Source: Phaeovibrio sulfidiphilus (lineage in GTDB: Bacteria > Pseudomonadota > Alphaproteobacteria > Rhodospirillales > Rhodospirillaceae). From it: DNA of 64,000 bases. The translations under genes were made by a program, and so were the position numbers. Below the pieces are notes generated by a model. That model was not told where the DNA came from, did not search any database, and was given only the letters and a program-made list of their open reading frames with translations. Where the stretch lies: assembly GCF_014861485.1 (NCBI RefSeq), contig NZ_JACZHT010000001.1, forward strand, positions 186,001 to 250,000. Reading direction: 5' to 3'. Below, in pieces: positions 8,489 to 17,400 of the stretch (its first letter is position 1; the number at the start of each line of letters is the position of its first letter).

Positions 8489-8527
8489 TGTTTGCTCCGG
8501 TCTTCGGGTCTGCGTCGTCACCCCGCC

Positions 8528-9679
8528 CTAGAACGAGCGGGGCAGTCCCAGGACGTGTTCGGCCACATAGGACAAGATCAGGTTGGTGGAGACCGGCGCG
8601 ATCTGATACAGCCGGGTCTCCCGGAACTTGCGCTCCACGTCGTACTCGGTGGCGAAGCCGAAGCCGCCGAAGGTCTGGAGGCACACGTTCGCCGCCTCCC
8701 ACGAGGCCTCGGAGGCCAGAAGCTTGGCCATGTTGGCCTGGGCCCCGCACGGAAGGTGGGCGTCAAACAGGCGGCAGGCCTCGAAGCGCATGAGGTTTGC
8801 GGCCTCCACATTCACGAAGGCCCGGGCAATGGGGAACTGCACCCCCTGGTTCTGGCCAATGGGCCGGTCGAACACCACCCGCTCGCCGGCGTAGGCCGTG
8901 GCCTTGCCGATGAACCAGTGGCCGTCACCGATGCACTCGGCGGCGATCAGGGTCCGCTCCGCGTTCAGCCCGTCCAGGATGTAGCGGAAGCCCCGGCCCT
9001 CCTCGCCGATCAGGGCCGAGGCGGGAATGGGCAGCTCGTCAAAGAACAGCTCGGCGGTCTCGTGCCCCGCCATGTTGGGGATGGGGCGGATCTCCAGGCC
9101 GTTGCGCCGGGCCTCGTGCAGGTCCACAAGGAAGACGGACAGGCCCTCGGACTTGCGGGCCACCTCGGACAGGGGGGTGGTGCGCGCAAGAAGGATCATG
9201 AGATCCGAGTGCTCCACCCGGGAGATGAACACCTTCTGGCCCCGAACCACGTAGTGGTCGCCGCGCTTCTCGGCGACGGTCCTAAGGCGGGTGGTGTCCG
9301 ACCCGGTGGTGGGCTCGGTCACCGCCATGGACTGGAGCCGCAGCTCCCCGGCCGCAATGGCGGGGAGGTAGCGCTCCTTCTGCTCCCGGGAGCCGTGACG
9401 CAGCAAGGTGCCCATGTTGTACATCTGGCCGTGGCAGTGGCCCGCGTTGCCGCCCGCGCGGTTGATCTCCTCCATCACCACCGAGGCCTCGGCAAGCCCC
9501 AGACCGGCCCCGCCGTACTCCTCGGGGATCATGACCGAGAGCCAGCCCGCCTCCGTCAGCGCACGGATGAAGGCATCGGGAAACGTGCCCTCCTGCGCGT
9601 GGCTGCGGTGGTAGGCGGCCGGGAAGCGCCCGCACAGGTCACGCAGGGCGTCCCTCAGTTCGGCATAGGGTTCGCTCAC
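8528..9679 (-). CDS. Acyl-CoA dehydrogenase family protein
   Basis: Flavin-dependent acyl-CoA dehydrogenase, 383 residues and full family length. Visible motifs are IPEEYGGAGLGL (about 50-61), the FAD-domain signature AVTEPTTGSDTTRLRT (about 118-133), GQKVFISRVEHSD, GFRYILDGLNAERTLIAAE in the C-terminal helical domain, and the terminal QTFGGFGFATEYDVERKFRETR tract. The residue after MAVTEP and the GLNAERT region match acyl-CoA dehydrogenases rather than oxidases. It starts six bases after the citryl-CoA-lyase-like gene and is clearly in the same transcript. It differs from the edge-truncated paralogue at 1-634, so the pathway may use two dehydrogenation steps. Substrate not determinable from sequence. 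Confidence 0.93.
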   Translation of the reverse strand: MSEPYAELRDALRDLCGRFPAAYHRSHAQEGTFPDAFIRALTEAGWLSVMIPEEYGGAGLGLAEASVVMEEINRAGGNAGHCHGQMYNMGTLLRHGSREQKERYLPAIAAGELRLQSMAVTEPTTGSDTTRLRTVAEKRGDHYVVRGQKVFISRVEHSDLMILLARTTPLSEVARKSEGLSVFLVDLHEARRNGLEIRPIPNMAGHETAELFFDELPIPASALIGEEGRGFRYILDGLNAERTLIAAECIGDGHWFIGKATAYAGERVVFDRPIGQNQGVQFPIARAFVNVEAANLMRFEACRLFDAHLPCGAQANMAKLLASEASWEAANVCLQTFGGFGFATEYDVERKFRETRLYQIAPVSTNLILSYVAEHVLGLPRSF

Positions 9680-9685
9680 CGTTTC

Positions 9686-10480
9686 TCACTCCCGGGTCAG
9701 GCCGTGTGCGGCCAGGGCCTCCTCCTCGAGGCGCTGCCAGGTCTCGAACGCGAAAGGCTTCTCCCGCTCCTCCATGATGTGCCCCACAAGCCCGATGGCC
9801 CGGGCCATGACCCCGAAGCCCCGGACCACCTCCCAGGGGAAGCCGAACTCGCAGCAAATGGCGCCGATCGCCCCGGTGGCGTTGATGGGAAGGGACTTGC
9901 CCGAGGCCGCCTCGGCGTGCCGGCCGATGTGCCTCATCAGGGCGATGTAGTCGCCCGACAGGCCGTTCTCGGCCGCAATCTGGAACAGGCGCGGGGTCCG
10001 CGGATCCTCGGGCTTGTGCACCGGATGGCCCAGGCCCGGGATCATGATCTTGTCCGCGCGCATCCGGGCGACGGTCTCCCGGGCGAGCGCGTCCAGGTCC
10101 ACGCCGGTGCCGACGGCGGACCGGGGCAGCGCCTCGTAGAGCATCTTCGAGGCCCCCTCCATGGTGCCGACGAACCGGGTTCCCAGGCCGCACAGCCCCG
10201 CCGCCACCGCCCCCTGGAGCGATTCCGGAGCCCCCAGGTAGGTCATGCGCGCCGCGATGGCCGAGGGCGTGATGCCGTGCTCCACCAGGGTGATGACGAT
10301 GGCGTTGAAGACAATGGACTCCTGGGGTGTCGGGCGCCGCCCGGTCAGCTCCAGGAACGCCATATCCCCCAGATTGAAATGGCCCAGGATCTCGTCAGGC
10401 AGGGACAGCCCCCGCACAACGATGGAATCGCGGGTGCTCCAGGCAATATCGGACGTGATCTGCGTCTTGCGTCTTGACAC
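9686..10480 (-). CDS. Citryl-CoA lyase / citrate-synthase-like protein
   Basis: Short citrate-synthase-fold protein of 264 residues, the size of stand-alone citryl-CoA-lyase-type domains and well below a full citrate synthase (about 430). Seen are MTYLGAPESLQGAVAAGLCGLG, IPGLGHPVHKPEDPRTPRLF with the conserved active-site His of the GxGHP motif, and a C-terminal ATGAIGAICCEFGFPWEV segment. I chose the GTG at 10480 because AGGAGG lies eight bases upstream; longer frames add unstructured Arg/Pro-rich residues. It is followed after six bases by the acyl-CoA dehydrogenase gene. Family members cleave or condense 3-hydroxy-3-carboxy acyl-CoAs; beside a CitE-like lyase it provides a second possible C-C bond step. 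Function in this cluster is unproven. Confidence 0.85.
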   Translation of the reverse strand: MSRRKTQITSDIAWSTRDSIVVRGLSLPDEILGHFNLGDMAFLELTGRRPTPQESIVFNAIVITLVEHGITPSAIAARMTYLGAPESLQGAVAAGLCGLGTRFVGTMEGASKMLYEALPRSAVGTGVDLDALARETVARMRADKIMIPGLGHPVHKPEDPRTPRLFQIAAENGLSGDYIALMRHIGRHAEAASGKSLPINATGAIGAICCEFGFPWEVVRGFGVMARAIGLVGHIMEEREKPFAFETWQRLEEEALAAHGLTRE

Positions 10481-10658
10481 GGCGGCGGCCTCCTGTGGGT
10501 CCGTTCTGTGCGGACTGGCAAATGGGTTCGGTGCGCCCGGGGGGACACCGGCTCGATTGGCACGAAGGTCGTCTGGCTCGGGACGGAGCGGCGCGTCCTG
10601 CGGCCGGATCCGTCCCGACGGGAGAGCCACGCGGCGGCGCCCCCGTTCATGAAAACGG

Positions 10659-11579
10659 CTAAACCGGATCCCAGGTGAACACGTCCGCCGAGACACTCAG
10701 CGGATAGAACGTCCCGCTCAGCGCCGGCATGCCGTGCTCGGCCAGGGTCTCGGGGGTCCAGCCCTCGCCCCGGTGAACCGAGCGCAGGGGGCGGGACTGG
10801 CCCATCAGAAAGATCTCGTTGTTGCGGGCCGCGAAGATCTGGCCGCTCACGCCGGCGGCGGCGTCCGACAGAAGGTACGAGGCCAGAACCGCGACCTTCT
10901 CGCCCTTCATCTCCATGAGCTTGCGCACCCGGGCCTCCTGCTCGGGGGTGTCCACCTTGATGGAGGAGGTCATCCGGCTCCAGGCGAAGGGGGCGATGCA
11001 GTTGGAGCGGACATTGAACCGCTGCATGTCCAGCGCGATGGACTTGGAGAGCGCCGCGATCCCCAGCTTGGCCGCCGAGTAGTTGGCCTGGGCCAGGTTG
11101 CCGATCAGCCCCGAGGTCGAGGTCATGTGGACAAAGGCGCCCGAGCCCTGGTCCTTGAAATGGGGGGCCGCCGCCCGGGAGACGTTGAACGTCCCGTACA
11201 GGTGGACCCGGATCACGGCATCGAAGTCCTCGAAGGACATCTTGTGGAAGAAGCCGTCCCGGAGGATCCCGGCGTTGTTGACGATCCCGTCAATGCGTCC
11301 CCAGGTGGCGATGGCCCGGGCCACCATGGCCTCGGCTCCCCCGGGGTCGGCCACGCTGTCCCCGTTGGCCACCGCCTCGCCCCCGGCGTCGCGGATTTCC
11401 CGGGCCACGGCCTCCGCCCGCTCGGCCTCGGTCACCTCGCCGCCCAGGGAGGCCCCCAGATCGTTGACCACCACCCGTGCACCCTGGGCCGCAACCGTCA
11501 GAGCCACATCACGGCCGATTCCGCCACCGGCGCCGGTGACCAGTATGACCTTTCCGTCAAGTCTCGAGGACCCGCTCAT
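10659..11579 (-). CDS. Short-chain dehydrogenase (3-hydroxyacyl-CoA dehydrogenase-like SDR)
   Basis: NAD(P)-dependent SDR of 306 residues resembling the SDR domain of multifunctional beta-oxidation proteins (MFE-2 type). Cofactor motif VTGAGGGIGRDVA lies near residues 14-26, VNNAGILRDGFFHKM near 95-110, and the catalytic set is the Ser of TSTSGLIGN plus YSAAKLG. The C-terminal quarter extends past the minimal SDR domain, as in the hydroxysteroid dehydrogenase 4-like group. The ATG at 11579 has GGAGAACACC upstream and lies inside the 3' end of the IclR gene, which overlaps it by 23 bp and suggests coupling. It would oxidise the 3-hydroxyacyl-CoA formed by the MaoC hydratase. Substrate unresolved. 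Confidence 0.9.
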   Translation of the reverse strand: MSGSSRLDGKVILVTGAGGGIGRDVALTVAAQGARVVVNDLGASLGGEVTEAERAEAVAREIRDAGGEAVANGDSVADPGGAEAMVARAIATWGRIDGIVNNAGILRDGFFHKMSFEDFDAVIRVHLYGTFNVSRAAAPHFKDQGSGAFVHMTSTSGLIGNLAQANYSAAKLGIAALSKSIALDMQRFNVRSNCIAPFAWSRMTSSIKVDTPEQEARVRKLMEMKGEKVAVLASYLLSDAAAGVSGQIFAARNNEIFLMGQSRPLRSVHRGEGWTPETLAEHGMPALSGTFYPLSVSADVFTWDPV

Positions 11580-12468
11580 GGTGTTCTCCCGTGTTCCTGA
11601 AGTTATCCTGAAGTCTTTTTGTCGTTTCCGGGAGGCTGGCGGCCTGGGGAAGGCCTCCGCCGTTTTCCGTTCGGGCACTCCAGCCCTCGGGGTGTCCGGC
11701 CCGGCTGCCGAACACCGTTTTCTCGATCCGGTCGCGCAGGGCCACGAGCATGCCGCCCGTGTGCTCCAGGGACCGCTCGGACATCTGCCCCACCAGGGTC
11801 ATCACGCTCAGCCCGAAGCGGGGCGTCAGGTTCGCGTCCCGCACCAGGGTTCCGACGATGTTCATGCCTGCAAAAAGGAAGGACCGGTCGATGCCGTATC
11901 CCCGGCTCACGCTGTCCAGGGCGTCCTCGCGGAACTCCTCCCAGGACAGGGCCCGGTCCCAGCGGATGGCGTCGAACCGCTCGCGCATGGCGGACTCGGA
12001 GCCGCTGTAGCACTGCCCGGCGAAACAGCGCCCGACCGCGCCGGCGCAGGCGGGAAGCCGCCAGCCCAACTGGATCTCGACCGCCACAACCCGGGGCGGG
12101 CGCACACGGTCAATCGCAACAATGCGCTCGTCCTTCGTGATCTGCCACAGGACGACCGGCGCCCCGAGCTCGGCCGCAAGGGTCTCCAGGGACGGGCGCA
12201 TCAGGTCCGTCTGGTTGAGCCCCAGAAGCGGCACCGAGAACTCCAGAACGCCCGCGCCGATGGCGTAGGTTTTCCCCTCCTCGTCGAAGGTCACCAGCCG
12301 CTCTTTCGCAAGGGTCCGCAAGATGGCGAAGACCGTCGAGGCATTCAGTCCCGTGGCCCGGGTCACCGCCGAGACGCCCATGGGACGGGCGTGATCGGAA
12401 AGGCACCGAAGGATGGCGACGGCCTGCTCGACGGCTCCGACATATTTGCGGCGTGTCACCTCGGACAT
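11557..12468 (-). CDS. IclR-family transcriptional regulator
   Basis: DNA-binding regulator of 303 residues, with an N-terminal winged helix-turn-helix (about 8-70: AVAILRCLSDHARPMGVSA, then TGLNASTVFAILRTLAKE) and a C-terminal IclR effector-binding domain (about 80-260). The ATG at 12468 is preceded by AGAGGG; another ATG 33 bases upstream has no such site. As the first gene of the minus-strand cluster and overlapping the SDR gene, it is likely an autoregulated local regulator responding to the cluster's substrate or a CoA intermediate. A 7-bp-arm palindrome about 125 bp upstream is a candidate operator. The last 40 residues after the effector domain are low-complexity and not typical of the family. 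Confidence 0.92.
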   Translation of the reverse strand: MSEVTRRKYVGAVEQAVAILRCLSDHARPMGVSAVTRATGLNASTVFAILRTLAKERLVTFDEEGKTYAIGAGVLEFSVPLLGLNQTDLMRPSLETLAAELGAPVVLWQITKDERIVAIDRVRPPRVVAVEIQLGWRLPACAGAVGRCFAGQCYSGSESAMRERFDAIRWDRALSWEEFREDALDSVSRGYGIDRSFLFAGMNIVGTLVRDANLTPRFGLSVMTLVGQMSERSLEHTGGMLVALRDRIEKTVFGSRAGHPEGWSARTENGGGLPQAASLPETTKRLQDNFRNTGEHHERVLET

Positions 12469-13065
12469 GAAACCCTCTGCATAGCGAATGGTATTTCCCA
12501 TGAGGAATAGCGGTGGCCGTTTCCAAAGTAAAGCGCGTTTTTCGATTCGCTGATAATGATGCCTCGAAACCGGACAAAGAAATAGGCTTGACTTATGGGC
12601 CATAAGACCAGGGGCCCAACCGGACGGCGCGACCCGGCGACTGATGGACCCGTCCGGATTGTGTTCAGAGGCGGCGGAGCCCCCCGGGGAGGGACAACGG
12701 GAAGGGAAAAGGGGCGAATCCCGGGCGCACGCCTGAGCGCCCCGGGGCCGGGGTGGTGACGGAGGCAGGGTGCGGGGACGGAAACCCGGAGGTGGGGAGC
12801 GGGGGACGGAAACCGGGTGCCGAATCCGGATGTCGACTCCGGGGACAGGGGCGGAGGCACGGGACCGTCTGCCCGAGCGGAGAATCCTGGAATTGCGCAC
12901 GGCGCAGCCCCGGCGCATCGGCCCCGACAGACGCCGACCGGGAAAACCGAGGGGGGAAGGCCGCCGGCCCGGGCGGGGCACACGCGCCGGGCACGCCTGC
13001 CAAGGGCACCCACGGGGCGGGGCCGGCGGGGGCTCCGCGCTCGCGGCGACCGGGATGGGGTCCGG
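12469..13065. promoter_or_regulatory. Upstream region of the IclR-headed cluster
   Basis: A 597-bp gap without a convincing gene. Near the IclR start it is AT-richer and contains the palindrome CTTATGG-G-CCATAAG (12592-12606), a possible IclR operator. A weak minus-strand promoter can be drawn as TTGTCC with a 16-bp spacer to TATCAG between that palindrome and the start codon. The distal half (about 12700-13060) is very GC-rich and holds a 13-bp direct repeat, GGGGACGGAAACC, at 12774-12786 and 12802-12814 (28-bp period). No codon signal was seen there. Confidence 0.4.
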
Positions 13066-13566
13066 CTAGTTTTCCCGGACCTCCGGATGTCTGCCCACCT
13101 CCGGTCCCCAGAGATCCACCAGCTTTTTCTGCCGGGCCCGCAGGGTGGCGATCACGGTGCGGGCCGTCAGGGCCGTCACAAGGGCCGCCATCTGAGGCAC
13201 CGACACATACAGCAGCCAGCCGAAGGCCGCGGACAGGTAGAAGACCAGGAGATTGAAGATCTGCCCCAGGATATCGACGGAGGCCTCGAGGGTTCCCCCG
13301 TGGCTCCAGAGCTCGGCCAGGGCGGGGATGGTGCCGGCCAGGTTGAGCCCACCGACACAGACCCAACCCATCCGGGCCGGGGAGCGGTCCACGATCATCG
13401 CCACTCCCGTGGGCAGCATGGCGACCGCAAGGAGGATCATGGTGGGGTAGAAAAAGGCCAGGACCACCAGAACAATGCTGGTCAGGCCGACCTTGAGCCC
13501 CGTTCCCGAGGACCGCTGGGGCCCGGGGGCCGGCGCTTTCTTGTTTCCCTGTTTTCGTGCTGGCAT
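13066..13566 (-). CDS. Small multi-pass membrane protein of unknown function
   Basis: Protein of 166 residues that I do not recognise. After a basic, Pro/Gly-rich N-terminus (1-24) come two closely spaced hydrophobic segments (about 25-62, with VLAFFYPTMILLAVAMLPTG), a third (about 70-88) and a fourth long one (about 100-130, LLVFYLSAAFGWLLYV), then a basic C-terminus ending in charged residues (about 140-166, RARQKKLVDLWGPEV). It starts 55 bp after the stop of the tail-anchored pseudokinase gene with AGGAAGACA before the ATG, so the two probably form one transcript and may act together at the membrane. No enzymatic motif is visible. Confidence 0.7.
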   Translation of the reverse strand: MPARKQGNKKAPAPGPQRSSGTGLKVGLTSIVLVVLAFFYPTMILLAVAMLPTGVAMIVDRSPARMGWVCVGGLNLAGTIPALAELWSHGGTLEASVDILGQIFNLLVFYLSAAFGWLLYVSVPQMAALVTALTARTVIATLRARQKKLVDLWGPEVGRHPEVREN

Positions 13567-13621
13567 TGTCTTCCTGCGTGTCCGGAGCGCCCCGCCGTGC
13601 GGCGAGGCCCAGCCGGCTTTC

Positions 13622-15763
13622 TCAAAGATAGGACAGGACTGTCAGGATCATGGACACAAAGGCGACCGCCACCGCCACGATGGCGGCGGCCTGCTGCCCC
13701 TTTTTCTGGGCCTCGTCGGAGGCGGTGTAGTTTCCGGCCTCCAGATCCTCGACGCGCCGGGTGATCTGGGCGTACTCCTTTTCCGCCTCCATGAACCCTT
13801 CGTAGTCCTTCTGCCGTTCGGCGGAATTGTCGAGGAAGTGATAGAGCCGGGGCAGGCTTCCCTTCTTGACCAGGGAGGGAAGCTCCCTCTCGATCGCCTT
13901 GCGCCGGTCCCGGGAGTGGTAGCTCTCGAGAACCGGAGACATCATCCGGGACAGCCAGGCCGCAAGCTTCGGCAGCGCGTCCGGCCCCAGCTTCCACTGG
14001 AGAACCCCCAGAAGGCTGAGGACGCCCAAGGCCTGTTCCTTGGCGCTGCTGGCGTTCAGGGCCCGGATCTGGGGTTCGGTGTCCGCCCCGAAGCGCGCGG
14101 CCACAAACGCGACGATGTGGCGGTCCACCGGGCTCTGGGCGGCCTCCCCCTTGTCGGCAATCTGCTCCAGCGCCGGAAGAAGATCCCGGATGTCCAGCAC
14201 GCACTGGTCCCGGACAAGGGGGCTCTGGCACCCCAGGCTGGGGTTGGCCTCGTACAGAACGCGCTCGATACCGCCCCCCTTGGAGGTGTCGACCAGAAAA
14301 GCCCGCAGATCCTTGAAGTGGCTTTCCAGGCGGACCAGTTCCACGCCGGACAGCTCGCCCTGCCCCTCAATCCAGCGGTTCAGGTAGCTGCGCCGGATCA
14401 CGTCCACGTACAGGCGGATGTCCCCCTTGACCGCAAGAGTGCAGGCAAAGGCCACACCGATGGCCTCGGCATGGAAGCGGTAGTTCCGGATGCGCAGGGG
14501 CGCCCTCGGGTCCAGCAGGGACAGGATCCGCCCCATGGCAAAATCCCGGGCCGAGGCGGGATCCCCGTCCCGGCCGCTGAGATAGGAGATTTCCTTGAGA
14601 ATGGCGTCGGCGGTTTCGGCCTGCTCCAGCCCGCGGCGCACCCACAGCTCCACCTTGCCGCCGAAAACGGGGTCGAGCGCGTCGTCCCAGTTCTCGGCCA
14701 GGGCGTGGGCCAGGGACCGGGCCGTGAGATACTCCTTCTCCTTGAACGAGAAGGGCCGGTGCGAGCGGCGCTCCTGGGAATCCGTCATGGGCTTGCCCCG
14801 GCGCCCCTGGCTCCAGGCCTCGACGTCCTCCAGCTTCCAGCGGCGCTTCACGTCGTCCATCAAAAGGCCGCGGACCACCTCGATCATCTCGAGGGGGATC
14901 CGGGCCTCGCCCACCACGGTGGCGTAGGATCCGGCGTTGATCTTCTGGGTGAGGATGTCCCGGTCGCTCAGGCGGGCCTGGGACAGGCGGCCCGTGGACA
15001 GGGCGGCCAGCGAGACTCCCATGGCGTAAAGATCGGCGTGCTGCTGGCCGGGACCGCGCCCCTCGGGGTTGGCCATGGCGCTCTCGATGGGCTCGCAGAT
15101 GGCGGGCTGGTTGTAGGCGGGGGGCCCGCTGACACAGTCGCCCAGGGCGATCCGGGTCCGCTCCTTGTCCATCCAGAAGAAGTTGGTGGGCCGGATGGCG
15201 CGGTGGACGACCCCCTTGCCGGCGAAATGGTCCATCACCTCGACGAGGGGGCGGACGACTCCGCGCATGAAGTCCCGCTCGGACAGGGGATCGAAGACCG
15301 AGGTCATGGTTGGCATGACCCGCCCGCCCAGGGGGCGCTCGTAGACGAAGGCCACCGCCCTCGCCTTTCCCGGGGCGAAATCAATGACGCCCCACTCCAG
15401 AAGCTGGACGAGTCCGGAAATCTCAAGGCCCTGGATGATGTTCGCGGTGGCAATGCGCGGCGGCAGGGGGCCGGTCACCACAAGGGCGTAGACGGGGCCT
15501 CCCGAGGCCCGGCGGTCCTCGCAGGCGAAGGCCCGGGCGTTGGGGGTGTCGAACTCGGGCAGCGGCATGCCGAGATTGACCCGGAACCGCTCCTTCAGGG
15601 GAACGATGCCCGACGGCTCGATGTCATTCAGGTGTGCGTGCTGGGTGTGGGGAGCTGTCTGCTCCGGCGCCGGTGCGGGAGCCCCGGCCGGGCCCGCAGC
15701 CGCCCTGGCTGCTCCGTCTGCGCCATCGGGGCTGGCCCCGGTCTGTTCGGCCTGTTCCGCCAT
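13622..15763 (-). CDS. Tail-anchored Ser/Thr-kinase-like pseudokinase
   Basis: Protein of 713 residues with an Ala/Pro-rich N-terminus (1-40), a kinase-like fold (about 55-320), a long helical region (about 330-690) and a C-terminal hydrophobic anchor (about 690-713, IVAVAVAFVSMILTVL). The catalytic loop reads HRAIRPTN at 187-194 where active kinases have HRDxKxxN, the DFG position reads GDC (208-210), and no VAIK-type lysine is visible, so catalytic activity is doubtful. Residues 245-275 with HADLYAMGVSLAALSTG match the kinase helix F region. I chose the ATG at 15763 because GGGGAAA precedes it; a longer form from 15787 is possible. Topology would place the kinase fold in the cytoplasm. The downstream membrane protein is probably co-expressed. 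Role unknown; signalling or scaffolding is inference. Confidence 0.78.
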   Translation of the reverse strand: MAEQAEQTGASPDGADGAARAAAGPAGAPAPAPEQTAPHTQHAHLNDIEPSGIVPLKERFRVNLGMPLPEFDTPNARAFACEDRRASGGPVYALVVTGPLPPRIATANIIQGLEISGLVQLLEWGVIDFAPGKARAVAFVYERPLGGRVMPTMTSVFDPLSERDFMRGVVRPLVEVMDHFAGKGVVHRAIRPTNFFWMDKERTRIALGDCVSGPPAYNQPAICEPIESAMANPEGRGPGQQHADLYAMGVSLAALSTGRLSQARLSDRDILTQKINAGSYATVVGEARIPLEMIEVVRGLLMDDVKRRWKLEDVEAWSQGRRGKPMTDSQERRSHRPFSFKEKEYLTARSLAHALAENWDDALDPVFGGKVELWVRRGLEQAETADAILKEISYLSGRDGDPASARDFAMGRILSLLDPRAPLRIRNYRFHAEAIGVAFACTLAVKGDIRLYVDVIRRSYLNRWIEGQGELSGVELVRLESHFKDLRAFLVDTSKGGGIERVLYEANPSLGCQSPLVRDQCVLDIRDLLPALEQIADKGEAAQSPVDRHIVAFVAARFGADTEPQIRALNASSAKEQALGVLSLLGVLQWKLGPDALPKLAAWLSRMMSPVLESYHSRDRRKAIERELPSLVKKGSLPRLYHFLDNSAERQKDYEGFMEAEKEYAQITRRVEDLEAGNYTASDEAQKKGQQAAAIVAVAVAFVSMILTVLSYL

Positions 15764-16110
15764 CGTCTTTTTTTCCCCGCTCCCCATCCGAAACGCCGGT
15801 GCCCCGGGAACGGCCCCCGGGGGCCGGAACCGGTTTCCGGTCTCCGACATACGGGCTGGCAGGCATGGGGGCCACAGCGGCCCCCTGTACGAAGAGCACC
15901 CCCGGCGGGGGACGGGCATGGCGCCGGCGACGCGGCGTGCGCGTCCCCGGTATCCCGCATCCGACGGCCCGGACACGGGCCCCGGCAGGCCCGCCCGGGC
16001 CGGTGTTCCACCCTGCCGCATGCGGGGGCTGCCGGCGCCCCTGTTCCGAGTCTTCCGCCGAAATCAGTGTTCTCCGGCCAGTTTTAAAACCCGTTAAGTC
16101 TGTGGGGATC
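15764..16110. promoter_or_regulatory. Gap between the pseudokinase gene and purA
   Basis: The 347-bp gap has no gene. Close to the purA stop is an AT-richer patch with the 10-bp palindrome GTTTTAAAAC (16081-16090) and an inverted repeat GTTAAG/CTTAAC (16093-16098, 16110-16115), a plausible promoter or operator zone for the pseudokinase gene. No clear -10/-35 pair was found. The rest is GC-rich and featureless. Confidence 0.35.
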
Positions 16111-17400
16111 TTAACCCGAAAACGGATCTTGTACCAGTATTGTGTCGTCACGCTCCGGGCTGGTGGACAGCAGGGCCACCGGCGCGCCGATCAACTCCTC
16201 GATGCGGCGGACGTAGGCCAGGGCCTCCGGGGGCAGCGCGTCGAACGAGCGGGCGCCGTGGGTGGAGGTGCTCCAGCCCTTCATGGTCTCGTAGACGGGG
16301 ACCACATCGCGCTGGGCGCGCATGCCCGCCGGGAGATAGTCCAGAACCTGGTCGCCCAGCCGGTAGCCGGTGCAGATCCGGATTTCCTCCAGGCCGTCCA
16401 GGACGTCGAGCTTGGTCAGGGCGATGCCGTCGATTCCGCCGATCTGGACGCTCTGGCGCACCAGGGTTCCGTCGAACCAGCCGCAGCGGCGCGCCCGGCC
16501 CGTGACGGTGCCGAACTCGTGTCCCCGCTCGCCCAGACGCTGGCCGATGGCGCAGTTCAGCTCGGTCGGGAACGGGCCCTCACCCACGCGGGTGGTGTAG
16601 GCCTTGGTGATGCCCAGGACATAGCCCACGGAGGACGGCCCCATGCCCGAGCCGGTCCCCGCGCTGGGGGAAACGGTGTTGGAGGACGTCACGTACGGGT
16701 ACGTCCCGTGGTCCACGTCCAGAAGCATGCCCTGCGCGCCCTCGAACAGGATCCGCTTGCCGACCTGGCGCGCGGCCTCCAGATCCCGCCAGACCGGGCT
16801 GGAATAGGGCAGAAGCTTGGGGGCAATGGCCAGAAGCGCGGCCACCAGCTCCCCGGCGACGACCTCGGGCTGGCCCAGGCCGCGCAGAAGCGCGTTGTGG
16901 TGCACCAGAAGACGGTCCACCTTCAGGCGGAGGATCTCCTCGTCGCCCAGGTCGCAGACCCGGATGGCACGGCGCGCCACCTTGTCCTCGTAGGCGGGAC
17001 CGATCCCGCGTCCGGTGGTGCCGATCTTGGCGGCGCCGGCGGCCTCCTCGCGGGCCCGGTCAAGGTTGCTGTGCAGCGGCAGGATCAGAACCGCGTTCTC
17101 GGCCACCTTCAGAATGTCGGGAGAAATGCGCACGCCCTGCTTCTCCAGGCGGCTGATTTCCTCGAACAGGGCCCAGGGGTCGATCACCACGCCGTTGCCG
17201 ATCATGGAGGGCTTGCCCCGCACCACGCCGGAGGGCAGGAGGCTCAGCTTGTACGTTTCGCCGCCAATGACAAGGGTGTGGCCCGCGTTGTGCCCGCCCT
17301 GGAACCGGACGACGATGTCCGCCCGCTCCGAGAGCCAGTCAACGATCTTACCTTTTCCCTCGTCCCCCCACTGGGCGCCGACGACCGTAACGTTTGTCAT
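16111..17400 (-). CDS. purA: Adenylosuccinate synthetase
   Basis: Cytosolic enzyme forming adenylosuccinate from IMP, aspartate and GTP, the first committed step of AMP synthesis. The protein has 429 residues, normal for the bacterial family. The N-terminus [18 protein letters not shown] includes the GDEGKGK P-loop-like motif with the catalytic Asp. The sequences [10 protein letters not shown] (catalytic His), [12 protein letters not shown] and [11 protein letters not shown] are also present. I chose the ATG at 17400, which begins the conserved N-terminus; the longer frame upstream has no family similarity. It lies 159 bp after hisZ, an arrangement common in Alphaproteobacteria, so read-through from hisZ is likely. 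Confidence 0.98.
   Translation of the reverse strand: MTNVTVVGAQWGDEGKGKIVDWLSERADIVVRFQGGHNAGHTLVIGGETYKLSLLPSGVVRGKPSMIGNGVVIDPWALFEEISRLEKQGVRISPDILKVAENAVLILPLHSNLDRAREEAAGAAKIGTTGRGIGPAYEDKVARRAIRVCDLGDEEILRLKVDRLLVHHNALLRGLGQPEVVAGELVAALLAIAPKLLPYSSPVWRDLEAARQVGKRILFEGAQGMLLDVDHGTYPYVTSSNTVSPSAGTGSGMGPSSVGYVLGITKAYTTRVGEGPFPTELNCAIGQRLGERGHEFGTVTGRARRCGWFDGTLVRQSVQIGGIDGIALTKLDVLDGLEEIRICTGYRLGDQVLDYLPAGMRAQRDVVPVYETMKGWSTSTHGARSFDALPPEALAYVRRIEELIGAPVALLSTSPERDDTILVQDPFSG

Noticed and set aside
12469-12981. Long N-terminal extension of the IclR protein
   Set aside because: The extra residues are Arg/Pro-rich low complexity, and the ATG at 12468 has AGAGGG directly upstream and begins at the HTH region.
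13482-14231. Minus-strand 249-codon frame inside the pseudokinase gene
   Set aside because: It overlaps the pseudokinase in another frame, has no motif, and shows an Arg/Gly/Pro-rich shadow composition.
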